Shown here piece by piece: positions 1 through 7,706 of a stretch of 64,000 nt of DNA; the stretch's first letter is position 1, and the number at the start of each line of letters is the position of its first letter. The notes under the pieces are model-generated. The model was not told where the DNA came from, ran no database searches, and saw only the letters and a list, made by a program, of their open reading frames with translations. The stretch spans positions 496,001 to 560,000 of the forward strand of contig CAWICB010000001.1 in NCBI GenBank assembly GCA_963834515.1, given 5' to 3'. The position numbers and the translations under genes were made by a program. The stretch is from RYN-230 sp963834515 (GTDB lineage: Bacteria > Actinomycetota > Actinomycetes > Streptosporangiales > Streptosporangiaceae).

Positions 1-2
1 TC

Positions 3-626
3 GAGCTGGTGGTCGGCGGGCGGCTGGGGCCCGGGCAGCACCTGGTGGAAACCGAGCTGGCCCGGCAGCTCGGGGTGAGCCGCCAGCCGGTCCGCGAGGC
101 GCTGCACCGGCTGGAGGCGGAAGGCTGGGTGGACCTGCGGCCCAACCAGGGCGCGTTCGTCCATGTGCCCACCGACCATGAGGTCGACGAGCTGCTCGAC
201 GTCCGGGAACTGCTGGAGATGCAGACGGCCCGGCTGGCCGCCCGGGCGGCCAGCCCCGGGGCGGTGGCGCGGCTGCGGGCCATCTGGCATGAGGGCGAGG
301 CGGCCGTCGAATCCGGTGAGACCGAGCGCGTGGTGGCGGCCAACAACCAGTTCCACGCCGAGCTGGCCCGGGTAGCGGGCAACGCCGTGCTGGCCGACCT
401 GGCCGGCATCGTAAGCAGGCGGGTTCGCTGGTACTACCGGCAGGTGGCGCCGGCCCGCGGGCACGAATCGTGGGCCGAGCACCGGGAGCTGATCGACGCG
501 GTGCAGGCCCGGGACGAAGACCAGGCGGCCGAGATCGCCCGCAAGCACACCGAGCGCACCCGGTCCGCGTATCACGAGCCACCCGGCGGCCACGCCGGCC
601 GGGTCAGGGGAGCCGGACCACGCTGA
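3..626 (+). CDS. GntR-family regulator, FadR/FCD type (5' partial)
   Basis: The N-terminal winged helix is visible as LVETELARQLGVSRQPVREA followed by a second helix and wing, and the rest is an all-helical FCD ligand domain with the usual D...R and HxxL..A features (FHAELARVAGN, EHRELIDAV). The reading frame is open to the window edge and the first family residues are missing, so the true start lies upstream. FCD regulators bind small carboxylates and usually repress a neighbouring catabolic operon. This gene converges on the oxalate-type operon and its 3' end overlaps the last gene of that operon by 23 bases. I infer that it senses the operon's substrate and acts at the promoter near 8.55 kb. 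Confidence 0.85.
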   Translation, partial: ELVVGGRLGPGQHLVETELARQLGVSRQPVREALHRLEAEGWVDLRPNQGAFVHVPTDHEVDELLDVRELLEMQTARLAARAASPGAVARLRAIWHEGEAAVESGETERVVAANNQFHAELARVAGNAVLADLAGIVSRRVRWYYRQVAPARGHESWAEHRELIDAVQARDEDQAAEIARKHTERTRSAYHEPPGGHAGRVRGAGPR

Positions 627-876
627 CCGGGTCCGGCGCGTACGGGTTGCCCGCGTTGTCGATCAGCTCGATCTCGGCCCGGTCCGACATGATGTGGTAC
701 GAGCCGTCGGCCTGGTACTCGCGGATGATGGTGACCGTGCCGTCGGCGTGGGTGTACCGCTCCTCGGCGTACCCGTGGCCAGTCCGCTTCTCCGCGGCCA
801 CGGCGGGCTCGTCCCGCCACTCGAACCGGTAGGGCGCGAGCGGGAGCTTGAGCTCATACGGGTAGCCGCCAGCCAT
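604..876 (-). CDS. Small conserved-type hypothetical protein, last gene of the oxalate operon
   Basis: I do not recognise this 90-residue protein. It is rich in beta-strand-forming and charged residues (YRFEWRDEP, DGTVTIIREYQADGSYHI) and has no signal peptide or membrane segment. An AAGGAG box six bases before ATG fixes the start at 876; a longer frame begins upstream without a ribosome site. It lies 80 bases behind the OFA permease on the same strand and is probably co-transcribed. Its stop overlaps the end of the convergent regulator. A cytosolic accessory role is only inferred from position. Confidence 0.6.
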   Translation of the reverse strand: MAGGYPYELKLPLAPYRFEWRDEPAVAAEKRTGHGYAEERYTHADGTVTIIREYQADGSYHIMSDRAEIELIDNAGNPYAPDPVSVVRLP

Positions 877-956
877 GCCGGGCTCCTTCCCGGGATCCGC
901 CGGTGGCAGGCCTGTGGCCACGGGCCTGCCACCAGCACGCTACGGCAGCTGGCCGC

Positions 957-2398
957 TCAGGCCACGGCCGGGCGGGCCCGCTCCGCCTCCTTGTCGGACG
1001 AGGACCGCACCGCCTGCTCCATCTGCTGCACGGTAGGCCGCTTGCAGAAGAACGTCACGGTCACCGCGGCCAGCGCCCCGAGCGCGGCGCCGAAGAAGAA
1101 GCCGAACGGCCAGTCGAACGTGGCCGAGCCGTACAGCGTCCCCGTCATGATCAGCGCCGCGACGCCGCCGGCGAAGCTGCCGCCGAGGGCCTTGAACGCG
1201 TAGATCGAGCCGTAGTTAACCGCGTTGTTGGTTTCACCCCAGTAGTCCGCCACCATGGCCGCGGTCATCGGGAAGTTGGCGCCGGACAGCCCGCCGGAGA
1301 TCACCGCGCACACCACGAACAGCGGGGCGTTATGCAGTTCGCCGAACCAGAGCGCAAGCAACTGGAACACCACGTTGAGCGAGTACGCGTAGATCATTGT
1401 CCGGCGGCGGCCGATGAACTCGGAGATGTAGCCGTAGATCGGCCGGCAGATGCCGTCGGCCAGGGAGAACCCGGCGAAACCGACCACCGCCGCGGCTGTG
1501 CCCAGTTTCATCGCCTCGGCGAACGAGTAGTAATACGCCACCCCGAACAGCGAGCAGCCGATATACAGCGCGTACTGGATGCCGACCCACTTGGCCTGCG
1601 GCGTGCGCCACATCTCCCCGAGCCCGTAGTGCCGCAGCGCGGGCGGGTTGTTGCGCAGGTCGCGGGTGCTGTGCTTGTGCCAGTTGAGCGGGTCGATCTC
1701 TTTCGGCCACCAGTTCTTCGGCGGATCCTTGAGGAAGATCCCGGCCAGCACGATGCCGAACGTCATGATCCCGGCCTGGATCCAGATGTAGGTCTTCAGC
1801 GTGGACGCGCTCATGGTGATCGCGCCGCCGCCGCTGCTGGCCGCGCCGATCGCGAAGATGAACGGCACCGCGCCGTAGGCCCAGCCGCCGTTGACGAACC
1901 CGGTCCGCCAGCCCTTCTTCTCCGGGTACCACTTGGCCACGATGTTGATGCAGCTCGAGTACACCGCCCCGGAGCCGATGCCGCCGAGCACCGCGTACCC
2001 CACGTAGGCCTGCCAGATCGACGTCGACTCGGCCAGGATGCCGTACCCCACGACGCCGCAGATGATGCCGCCGATGATCGTGGCCCAGCGCACGCTGAGG
2101 ATGCCGCGGTTGCGCAGCATGCCCGTGCCTATCTGCACGAACGACTCGAAGATGACGAAGAACGAGAAGGCCCAGAAGACCGGGGCCGGCCCCAGTGGTG
2201 CACGGCGGCCAGCGACCCGTTCAGCGCGCCCCAGGTGTACTCGAGCAGGCCGGCCAGGCACATGGCCAGCCAGGCGGCCATGATGGGGACCCACCGGCCG
2301 TGGCCGAGGACGTCCCGGGGCGTTTCACCGACCCGGAAGACCCGGCCGGTGTCATTCGTGACTATCTGGTAGTTGGCTGTTCCTGCTGTTGCGCTCAT
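957..2398 (-). pseudogene. MFS permease of the oxalate/formate antiporter (OFA) type, frameshifted
   Basis: The gene encodes about 12 membrane segments. Family signatures include FWAFSFFVIFESFVQIGTG, LRNRGILSVRW, GGIGSGAVYSSCINIVAKWY and a P..W.P loop, which fit the OFA group of the major facilitator superfamily (oxalate:formate antiporters and relatives). The first 70 residues (start ATG 2398) and the rest lie in different frames that meet near 2195, just after LAAVHHWG. Restoring one base gives 480 residues, the usual family length, so this is a one-base deletion or a sequencing error rather than a large lesion. It sits directly downstream of the thiamine-dependent oxidoreductase genes, which suggests import of the dicarboxylate they use. 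Confidence 0.75.
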
Positions 2399-2492
2399 CG
2401 GTCGCCACCGATACCTCTCGCAGAAGACGCTGTGGGCTGCTATGCGGCGAGGGCCGGCATCCCGGAATGGGAGCGGCCACGTCGAGGTTGGT

Positions 2493-2513
2493 AACGATCA
2501 CGGCGAGATCGTT
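2493..2513. promoter_or_regulatory. Palindrome upstream of the MFS gene (2399-2697 otherwise featureless)
   Basis: AACGATC and GATCGTT face each other across a seven-base centre about 95 bases upstream of the permease ATG. This 300-base gap holds no gene that I can support. The palindrome may be an operator for a second promoter inside the operon. No protein can be assigned to it. Confidence 0.3.
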
Positions 2514-2697
2514 CCCGGTGGTGACCGGGAAGATCAGCCGCGAAAGGTCAGGGGCGTCGCGCCGGGTTGTGGCTACGGTCCGCGCGGCGCCCTTGGTCCC
2601 GCCCGCGGGGCGGGCCGCGCGATCCCGCGGGGCGGTATCGTCCTTGGTCCGCCATGTCTGCCTCCCGGTCCGGGCCGAGGTCAGCGACTCCGGTCCT

Positions 2698-2991
2698 CTA
2701 GGTCTCCAGTCCCAGCGCCCGGAACAGGGCGCTGCGCGCGGGCGGGTCGGTGGCCGCCAGGTACAGCTCGTCGAGCCCCCAGCCGGCCTCGTCGAGCAGC
2801 TCGGCGGCCTGGTCGAACAGGGGCGAGCGACGGTCCGCGGGCACGGCCGCCAGCACCAGGTGGCTGACCACCTGGAGGACGGCCACCTTGAGTTCGGCAC
2901 GGCGGCTGGCCGATGCCCGGGACACGCCGGGCAGCAGCGGGATGATCCGCGCGCCGGGCCCCGGCGTGACCTGGCCGTCGGGCCCGGTCAT
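2698..2991 (-). CDS. Small hypothetical protein in the oxalate operon
   Basis: This 97-residue helical protein has no signal or membrane segment; its C-terminal half reads LFDQAAELLDEAGWGLDELY. Its ATG overlaps the stop of the preceding gene in an ATGA arrangement (2988-2991), so the two are translationally coupled. I recognise no family. The tight coupling to the gene before it, and that gene's six-base distance from the beta subunit, suggest a small accessory or assembly factor for the oxidoreductase. That is inference from position only. Confidence 0.6.
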   Translation of the reverse strand: MTGPDGQVTPGPGARIIPLLPGVSRASASRRAELKVAVLQVVSHLVLAAVPADRRSPLFDQAAELLDEAGWGLDELYLAATDPPARSALFRALGLET

Positions 2992-3374
2992 GGCGTGCCG
3001 CCCGTACTACCCGGGCCACCCGTGCTGCCCGTGCTGCCTGGGCCGCCTGGGTCACCCGGCCCGCCCGGGCCACCTGGGCCGCCCGGGTCACCCGGCCCGC
3101 CCGGGCCACCCGGGCCGGACAGGGCGGCCAGTTCAGCGGTCAGCCGCTCCCGCTCGCCGGCCACGGCGAGGTCAATGACCTCTACTAACGAGTAGCTGCG
3201 CCCGCCCGGCGAGCCGTCGGCCAGCCGGACCGGCGCCGTCTCAGTGAACACCTCGAACCGCGGGGACGCGGAGCTTGGCCCGATGGCCAGCACGTAGCGC
3301 AGCACCGCCTGCCGGTCCGGCAGGTACCGCTGCTGGTGACCGTGATCGAAGGTGATCTGCCAGTGCTCAGTCAT
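2988..3374 (-). CDS. Small hypothetical protein with a collagen-like Gly-Pro-X tail
   Basis: Residues 1 to about 85 form a compact mixed domain (EHWQITFDHGHQQRYL...SLVEVIDLAVAGE). The last 43 residues are Gly-X-Y triplets rich in GPG and GDP, encoded by short GC-rich repeats at about 3001-3120. The gene starts six bases after the beta-subunit stop and overlaps the next gene by four bases, so it belongs to the operon. There is no secretion signal, so the collagen-like tail would be cytosolic, which is unusual. The tail may mediate oligomerisation or may be a repeat expansion with no function. The globular part matches nothing I know. Confidence 0.65.
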   Translation of the reverse strand: MTEHWQITFDHGHQQRYLPDRQAVLRYVLAIGPSSASPRFEVFTETAPVRLADGSPGGRSYSLVEVIDLAVAGERERLTAELAALSGPGGPGGPGDPGGPGGPGGPGDPGGPGSTGSTGGPGSTGGTP

Positions 3375-3380
3375 GGGCCG

Positions 3381-4472
3381 TCAAGCACCCACTCCGCGGT
3401 TCAGCGGCATCGAGTAGGTCTCCTCCCTGAGCCGGGCATGCCGCGCCGGGTCCTCGCCCTCGCGCAGCTCGGCCGGCACATCCATGCCGATGTCCTGCCA
3501 GTTCAGGTTGGCTGCCCGCTGCGTGGCCGCGACATGTTCGGGCAGCATGTGCCCGAACCGGCCCTGCATGGCCAGGTAGTCAGTGACCGGGCGCTGCACC
3601 GGCGGGTGGAAGTAGTGGTACTCCCGGCGGTCCGGGTCGTACTCCCACACCGGGAACAGGCCAGCCTCGACCACCCGGCGGCCCAGCTCGACCGTCATCG
3701 ACGTCTGGTACACCCAGCCCTTCTGGCACGGCGTGAAGCAGTGCATGAACGCCGCCCCGTGCCGGTTCAGCCCCTTGCGGGTCTTGTTCATCAGGTCCAC
3801 CGGGTAGCCGACCGTGGTGGTGGCCACGTAGGCGTGCGGGTGGCCCTCGGCCATCATCCGGGCCAGGTTCTTGGGCGGCAGCTGCTTGCCCGCCGGGTTC
3901 GCCTTGCCGAACGGGGTGAACGTGGTCAGCCCGGCATACGGCGTGGTCGGCGACACCTGGATGCCGGTGTTGGCGTAGCACTCGTTGTCGTAGCAGATGA
4001 ACAGCGCGTCGTGGTTGCGGTACAGCGCACCGGAGATCGAGCCGAGCCCGATGTCGGCCGCGCTGCCGTCACCGGCCATCACGATGATGTTCGGGTACGG
4101 GCCGGGGTGCCGCCCCTTGCGGATCATCGCCTCGTACCCGGCGGCCATGCCCGACGTGAACGAGCCGCCGCTGGCGATCGGCGTGTGTGCCCACGGCACC
4201 GTGTACGGGGTGCACAGGTAGGTGGAGTTGGCCACGTACATGCAGCCGGTCGGCCCGGCCACCACGGTGTCCTGGCCGGCCGCCTTGAGCACCCAGCGGT
4301 ACTCAATGGCCGGCCCGCAGCCCGCGCAGGTCCGGTGGCCGGCCTGGTACGGGTCCTCGCCGGGCACGTCGGGCAGGTAGTGCCGGTCCCGGCCCTCGTG
4401 GTCGTCCAGCGCGTCGCCGCGGCCGCCCTCGTCCAGCAGGGGCAGGTGCTGGCGGATCACTTCGTGCGCCAT
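3381..4472 (-). CDS. 2-oxoacid (probably oxalate) oxidoreductase, beta subunit with thiamine diphosphate site
   Basis: This is the catalytic thiamine-diphosphate subunit of a 2-oxoacid:acceptor oxidoreductase. The cofactor motif runs from GDGSAADIGLG to the Asn of CYDNECYANTG (residues about 135-170). Four cysteines, C49 and C52 in TCAGCGP, C77 in GPTGC and C245 or C249 in HCFTPC, fit the proximal [4Fe-4S] cluster of the PorB family. The length of 363 residues is somewhat above the usual 300-330 because of N- and C-terminal extensions. GAGGAG seven bases before ATG 4472 sets the start; a TTG one codon earlier is less likely. The start lies ten bases after the alpha subunit, with which it should form the active site. 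Confidence 0.88.
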   Translation of the reverse strand: MAHEVIRQHLPLLDEGGRGDALDDHEGRDRHYLPDVPGEDPYQAGHRTCAGCGPAIEYRWVLKAAGQDTVVAGPTGCMYVANSTYLCTPYTVPWAHTPIASGGSFTSGMAAGYEAMIRKGRHPGPYPNIIVMAGDGSAADIGLGSISGALYRNHDALFICYDNECYANTGIQVSPTTPYAGLTTFTPFGKANPAGKQLPPKNLARMMAEGHPHAYVATTTVGYPVDLMNKTRKGLNRHGAAFMHCFTPCQKGWVYQTSMTVELGRRVVEAGLFPVWEYDPDRREYHYFHPPVQRPVTDYLAMQGRFGHMLPEHVAATQRAANLNWQDIGMDVPAELREGEDPARHARLREETYSMPLNRGVGA

Positions 4473-4482
4473 CAACAGCTCC

Positions 4483-5766
4483 TCAGTCCTCGAACCCGGC
4501 CCAGTGGGCCGCCTTCTCGACGTGGCCGCGCTCGACGGCCTGGGCCAGCTTGGCCGCCATCCACTCGAACTCGGCCGTGGGCACGGTCTCGCCGCCCAGG
4601 CCGGCCATGAACGAGGTCAGCAGCGGGCGGTGCTCAGCCTGGTACAGGGCGCCGGACACGTCCGGGGCCAGGATGCCGCCGTAGGTGGGGCCGCCGAGGC
4701 CGAGGTTGGTCTCCACCACCCCGACGGCCTGCACCCCCCGCAGCGCGTGGCGCAGATCGTCACTGGGGAACGGCCTGATCCACAGCAGCCGGGCCATGCC
4801 GACCTTGATGCCCTGCTCGCGCAGCCGGTTGACCGCGGCCCGGCAGGTGACCGAGTGACCGCCGGAGATGACCAGCGCGATGTCCGCGTCCTCCAGCCGG
4901 TACTCCTCCACGAAGTGCGGGTACTGGCGGCCGAACACCCGGGCGAACTCGTCCGTCTTCTCCCGGATGACCGGGATCGCGTCCTCCATGGCCCGGGCGC
5001 GCTCCAGCTGCAGCGGCGGCCCCTGGGACGGGTGGATCTGCGGGCCGTGCGACACCGGCTGCCGCGGGTCGAGCGGGAACGGCAGCCGGTACGGCGGCAG
5101 GAACGTGTCCACCTGGCCCACCGACGGCATCTCCACCTGGCCGGCGATGTGCGAGACGAAGTAGCCGTCCTGCACCACCATCTGCGGCAGCAGCACCCGG
5201 GGATCCTCGCCGATCGCGTAGGCCAGCAGGCTCTTGTCGAACTCCTCCTGCGGGGTGGCGGCCCAGCCCATCAGCCAGCCCATGTCCCGGGTGCACAGCG
5301 CGTCGGTGTGCTCGGAGCCGAAGTCGCCCGGCGGGTCCAGGGTGCGGTCGGCGATCGACATCTGGATCGGGATCCGTGCCCCGGAGATGATCGAGTACAT
5401 CTCGTACGCGTACGTCACGCCCACCCCGGACGACCCGGTGAACGCCCGCGCCCCGCAGGACCCGGCGCCGAACGCCGCGGACAGCTGCGCGTGCTCGCCG
5501 TCGGCGTGGATGTACTCCGCGTCCAGCAGCCCATCCGCGATGAACTGGGCCAGGTTCATCATGATCGCGGTGTACGGCCGGATCGCGTACGCGGTGATCA
5601 CGTCGACGTTGGCGTACAGCGCCGCGTAGGCCGCGGCCGCGCAGCCGTTCAGCCGCTTCCGGGTGCCGGCCAGCTCGGCCAGCCGCTGCTCGCCGGCCGG
5701 GGTGCGCAGGCCCGGCCCGTAGGCCGGCTCCTGACTCCGGCCACCTTCGACTCCGACCGTGGTCAT
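4483..5766 (-). CDS. 2-oxoacid oxidoreductase alpha subunit with oxalate-oxidoreductase-like active site
   Basis: The PorA-type alpha subunit has 427 residues and holds the substrate pocket, facing the thiamine diphosphate of beta. Pyruvate enzymes have Thr in YPITPSS; here the same place reads YAIRPYTA with Arg63. Further on, RTLDPPGDF supplies Arg141, Asp144 and Phe149. From memory, oxalate oxidoreductase of Moorella thermoacetica uses Arg31, Arg109, Asp112 and Phe117. A constant offset of 32 places all four on these residues, which strongly suggests that the substrate is oxalate rather than pyruvate. The N-terminus carries about 30 extra residues. Start and upstream stop share one base (TGATG), so translation is coupled to the flavoprotein gene. 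Confidence 0.85.
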   Translation of the reverse strand: MTTVGVEGGRSQEPAYGPGLRTPAGEQRLAELAGTRKRLNGCAAAAYAALYANVDVITAYAIRPYTAIMMNLAQFIADGLLDAEYIHADGEHAQLSAAFGAGSCGARAFTGSSGVGVTYAYEMYSIISGARIPIQMSIADRTLDPPGDFGSEHTDALCTRDMGWLMGWAATPQEEFDKSLLAYAIGEDPRVLLPQMVVQDGYFVSHIAGQVEMPSVGQVDTFLPPYRLPFPLDPRQPVSHGPQIHPSQGPPLQLERARAMEDAIPVIREKTDEFARVFGRQYPHFVEEYRLEDADIALVISGGHSVTCRAAVNRLREQGIKVGMARLLWIRPFPSDDLRHALRGVQAVGVVETNLGLGGPTYGGILAPDVSGALYQAEHRPLLTSFMAGLGGETVPTAEFEWMAAKLAQAVERGHVEKAAHWAGFED

Positions 5767-7676
5767 CAGATCACCTCCGGACTGGCGTTAGGAAGCGGTG
5801 TGGTTTGGCCGTTGGCCGATCCGCTGGGCGGCACCGCCTGCCGGCGGGTGGCGTCGTACTCGGCAATGGTCTCCTCGATGAGCCGCTTGGTGAACGCTGA
5901 CTGCTCGGCATGCGCGCCGTCGTACGGGGCGAACGCGGTCTCCATCCGGGTCACGTCGGCCGGGTCGTCGAAGTCCATCTCCGGTACCTTCTCCAGGCAG
6001 CCGGTCGGGCATTCCTGCACGCAGACCAGGCAGCCCTTGCAGTAGGTGGTGCGGATCGAGTAGTGCCCGTTCTCCCGCGCGTCGCGCAGCACGCTGACGT
6101 CCGGGCAGACGAGGTAGCAGTTGTCGCAGCCGTTGCACACGCCGCAGCTCATGCACCGGTCGGCCTCGGCCACCGCCTGCTCCCGGCTGTAGGCCAGGGT
6201 CACCTCGGCCTGCTGGCTGAGCCGCCGCTCGCCGGCCGGGGAGAGCGGGGCCTCGATGCGCGGGGCGGGCCGGAAGTAGGCCGTGTTCAGTCCCTCGTAG
6301 GGCATGATGGCCGGCTCCGGGTCGCTGGCCAGCGCCTGGTTGGTCAGCAGCCGGTCGATGTCCCGGGCCGCCCGCTTGCCGTCACCCAGCGCGTCCACCA
6401 CCATCGACGGGCCGCGCAGCACGTCGCCGCCGACGAACACGTGGCCCTCGACCCGGCCGTGCTCGTCCGCGGTGATCACCCCGCTGCTGTCGGCCAGGTG
6501 CCCGGGCAGCCAGTCCAGCTGCTGGACCTGGCCGATGGCCACGAACACGGTGTCGCAGCTGACCTCACGCTCGGTGCCCGGGATGAGCTCCGGGCGCACC
6601 GCGCCGCTGTCGTCCCTGGCCAGCCGGGCGTCGCTGAGCACGGCCCCGGTGACGTGCCCGTGATCGGCCAGCACCCGGACCAGCGCCGTGCCCGGCGCGA
6701 ACAGCACGCCCTCGTCCCGGGCCTGGGCCAGGTCCTCGGGGACGATGGCCAGTTCATCCGCGGACTCCAGCGACACGATGGTGGCCGCGCCGCCGCCCAG
6801 CCGGATGGCCGACCGCGCGGTGTCCGACGCGGTGTTGCCGCCGCCGATGACCAGCACCTCGCGGCCCACCTTGACCGGCCGGCTCAGCCCGGCCTCGCGG
6901 AGGAACTCCAGGCCGCCGGTGACCCCGCGGGACTCGATGCCCTCGACCGGCAGCCGGCGGCCGACGTCCTGGCCGAGGGCGAGGAACGCGGCGGGGTAGT
7001 TGCGCAGCTCGTCCCAGGAGATGTCCACGCCGGCCCGGGTACTGGTGCGGATCTCGATGCCGCCCAGGCTGAGCAGCTTGGCTATCTCCGCGTCCAGGAT
7101 CTCCTCGGGCAGGTGCCAGTGCGGGATGCCGGCCCGGAGCATGCCGCCCGGCTTGCCCAGCGCCTCGAAGATCACGCTCGGGTAGCCGCGCCGTCTGAGA
7201 TGGTACGCGGCGGCCAGGCCGGCCGGCCCGGAGCCGACGATCGCGATCGTGGTGCCGTTAAGCGGGGGCAGCGTGCCCAGGATGGGGTTCTCGGGCAGGT
7301 TCAGCCCGTAGTCGCCGAGGAACCGCTCCACGCTGCGGATGCCGATCGGCTCGTCGTGCTGCGCCCGGTTGCACGCCGTTTCGCACGGGTGGTAGCAGAC
7401 CCGGCCGGTCACCGACGGCATCGGGTTGTCTTCCATGATCGTCAGGTAGCCGTCGAGGTACCGCTCGTGCTTCACGTAGTCCAGGTACTTCTGGATCTGC
7501 TCGCCGGTCGGGCACGCGTTGTTGCACGGCGGCATCTTGTCCTTGTAAACCGGCCGGAAGAACCGGAAGTTGCCGGTCGGGAACAGCCGCTGCCCCTCTT
7601 TCTCGGTGGGTGGCGGCGTCACGCCGGCGATCGGCAGTTGCAGGTGCGGCGGGATCCGGGTGCCGCGTACGGACAT
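5766..7676 (-). CDS. GltD-like FAD/NAD(P) oxidoreductase fused to a 2x[4Fe-4S] ferredoxin domain
   Basis: Residues 50-110 form the N-terminal Fe-S helical domain of GltD/NfnB-type proteins (CNNACPTGEQIQKY, CYHPCETACNRAQ). FAD binding is seen at GSGPAGLAAAYHL (about 152) and NAD(P) binding at VIGGGNTASDTA (about 276). From residue 508 a PorD-like ferredoxin follows, with CMSCGVCNGCDNCYLVCP and CKGCLVCVQECPTGC. In Moorella oxalate oxidoreductase the ferredoxin (delta) domain is joined to gamma; here it is joined to a pyridine-nucleotide flavoprotein instead. Electrons could therefore pass from the thiamine site through the clusters and FAD to NAD(P)+. GAGGAGG five bases before ATG fixes the start. 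Confidence 0.85.
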   Translation of the reverse strand: MSVRGTRIPPHLQLPIAGVTPPPTEKEGQRLFPTGNFRFFRPVYKDKMPPCNNACPTGEQIQKYLDYVKHERYLDGYLTIMEDNPMPSVTGRVCYHPCETACNRAQHDEPIGIRSVERFLGDYGLNLPENPILGTLPPLNGTTIAIVGSGPAGLAAAYHLRRRGYPSVIFEALGKPGGMLRAGIPHWHLPEEILDAEIAKLLSLGGIEIRTSTRAGVDISWDELRNYPAAFLALGQDVGRRLPVEGIESRGVTGGLEFLREAGLSRPVKVGREVLVIGGGNTASDTARSAIRLGGGAATIVSLESADELAIVPEDLAQARDEGVLFAPGTALVRVLADHGHVTGAVLSDARLARDDSGAVRPELIPGTEREVSCDTVFVAIGQVQQLDWLPGHLADSSGVITADEHGRVEGHVFVGGDVLRGPSMVVDALGDGKRAARDIDRLLTNQALASDPEPAIMPYEGLNTAYFRPAPRIEAPLSPAGERRLSQQAEVTLAYSREQAVAEADRCMSCGVCNGCDNCYLVCPDVSVLRDARENGHYSIRTTYCKGCLVCVQECPTGCLEKVPEMDFDDPADVTRMETAFAPYDGAHAEQSAFTKRLIEETIAEYDATRRQAVPPSGSANGQTTPLPNASPEVI

Positions 7677-7706
7677 GGGGCCTCCTCGCTCGGGCGCGGG
7701 CGCGGG

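Noticed and set aside
4483..5766. Pyruvate:ferredoxin oxidoreductase alpha subunit
   Set aside because: The substrate-binding Thr motif YPITPSS is replaced by YAIRPYTA and the second Arg/Asp/Phe set fits oxalate oxidoreductase better.
3336..6045. Plus-strand frames opposite the alpha and beta subunit genes
   Set aside because: Same explanation: high GC at third positions keeps the opposite frame open.
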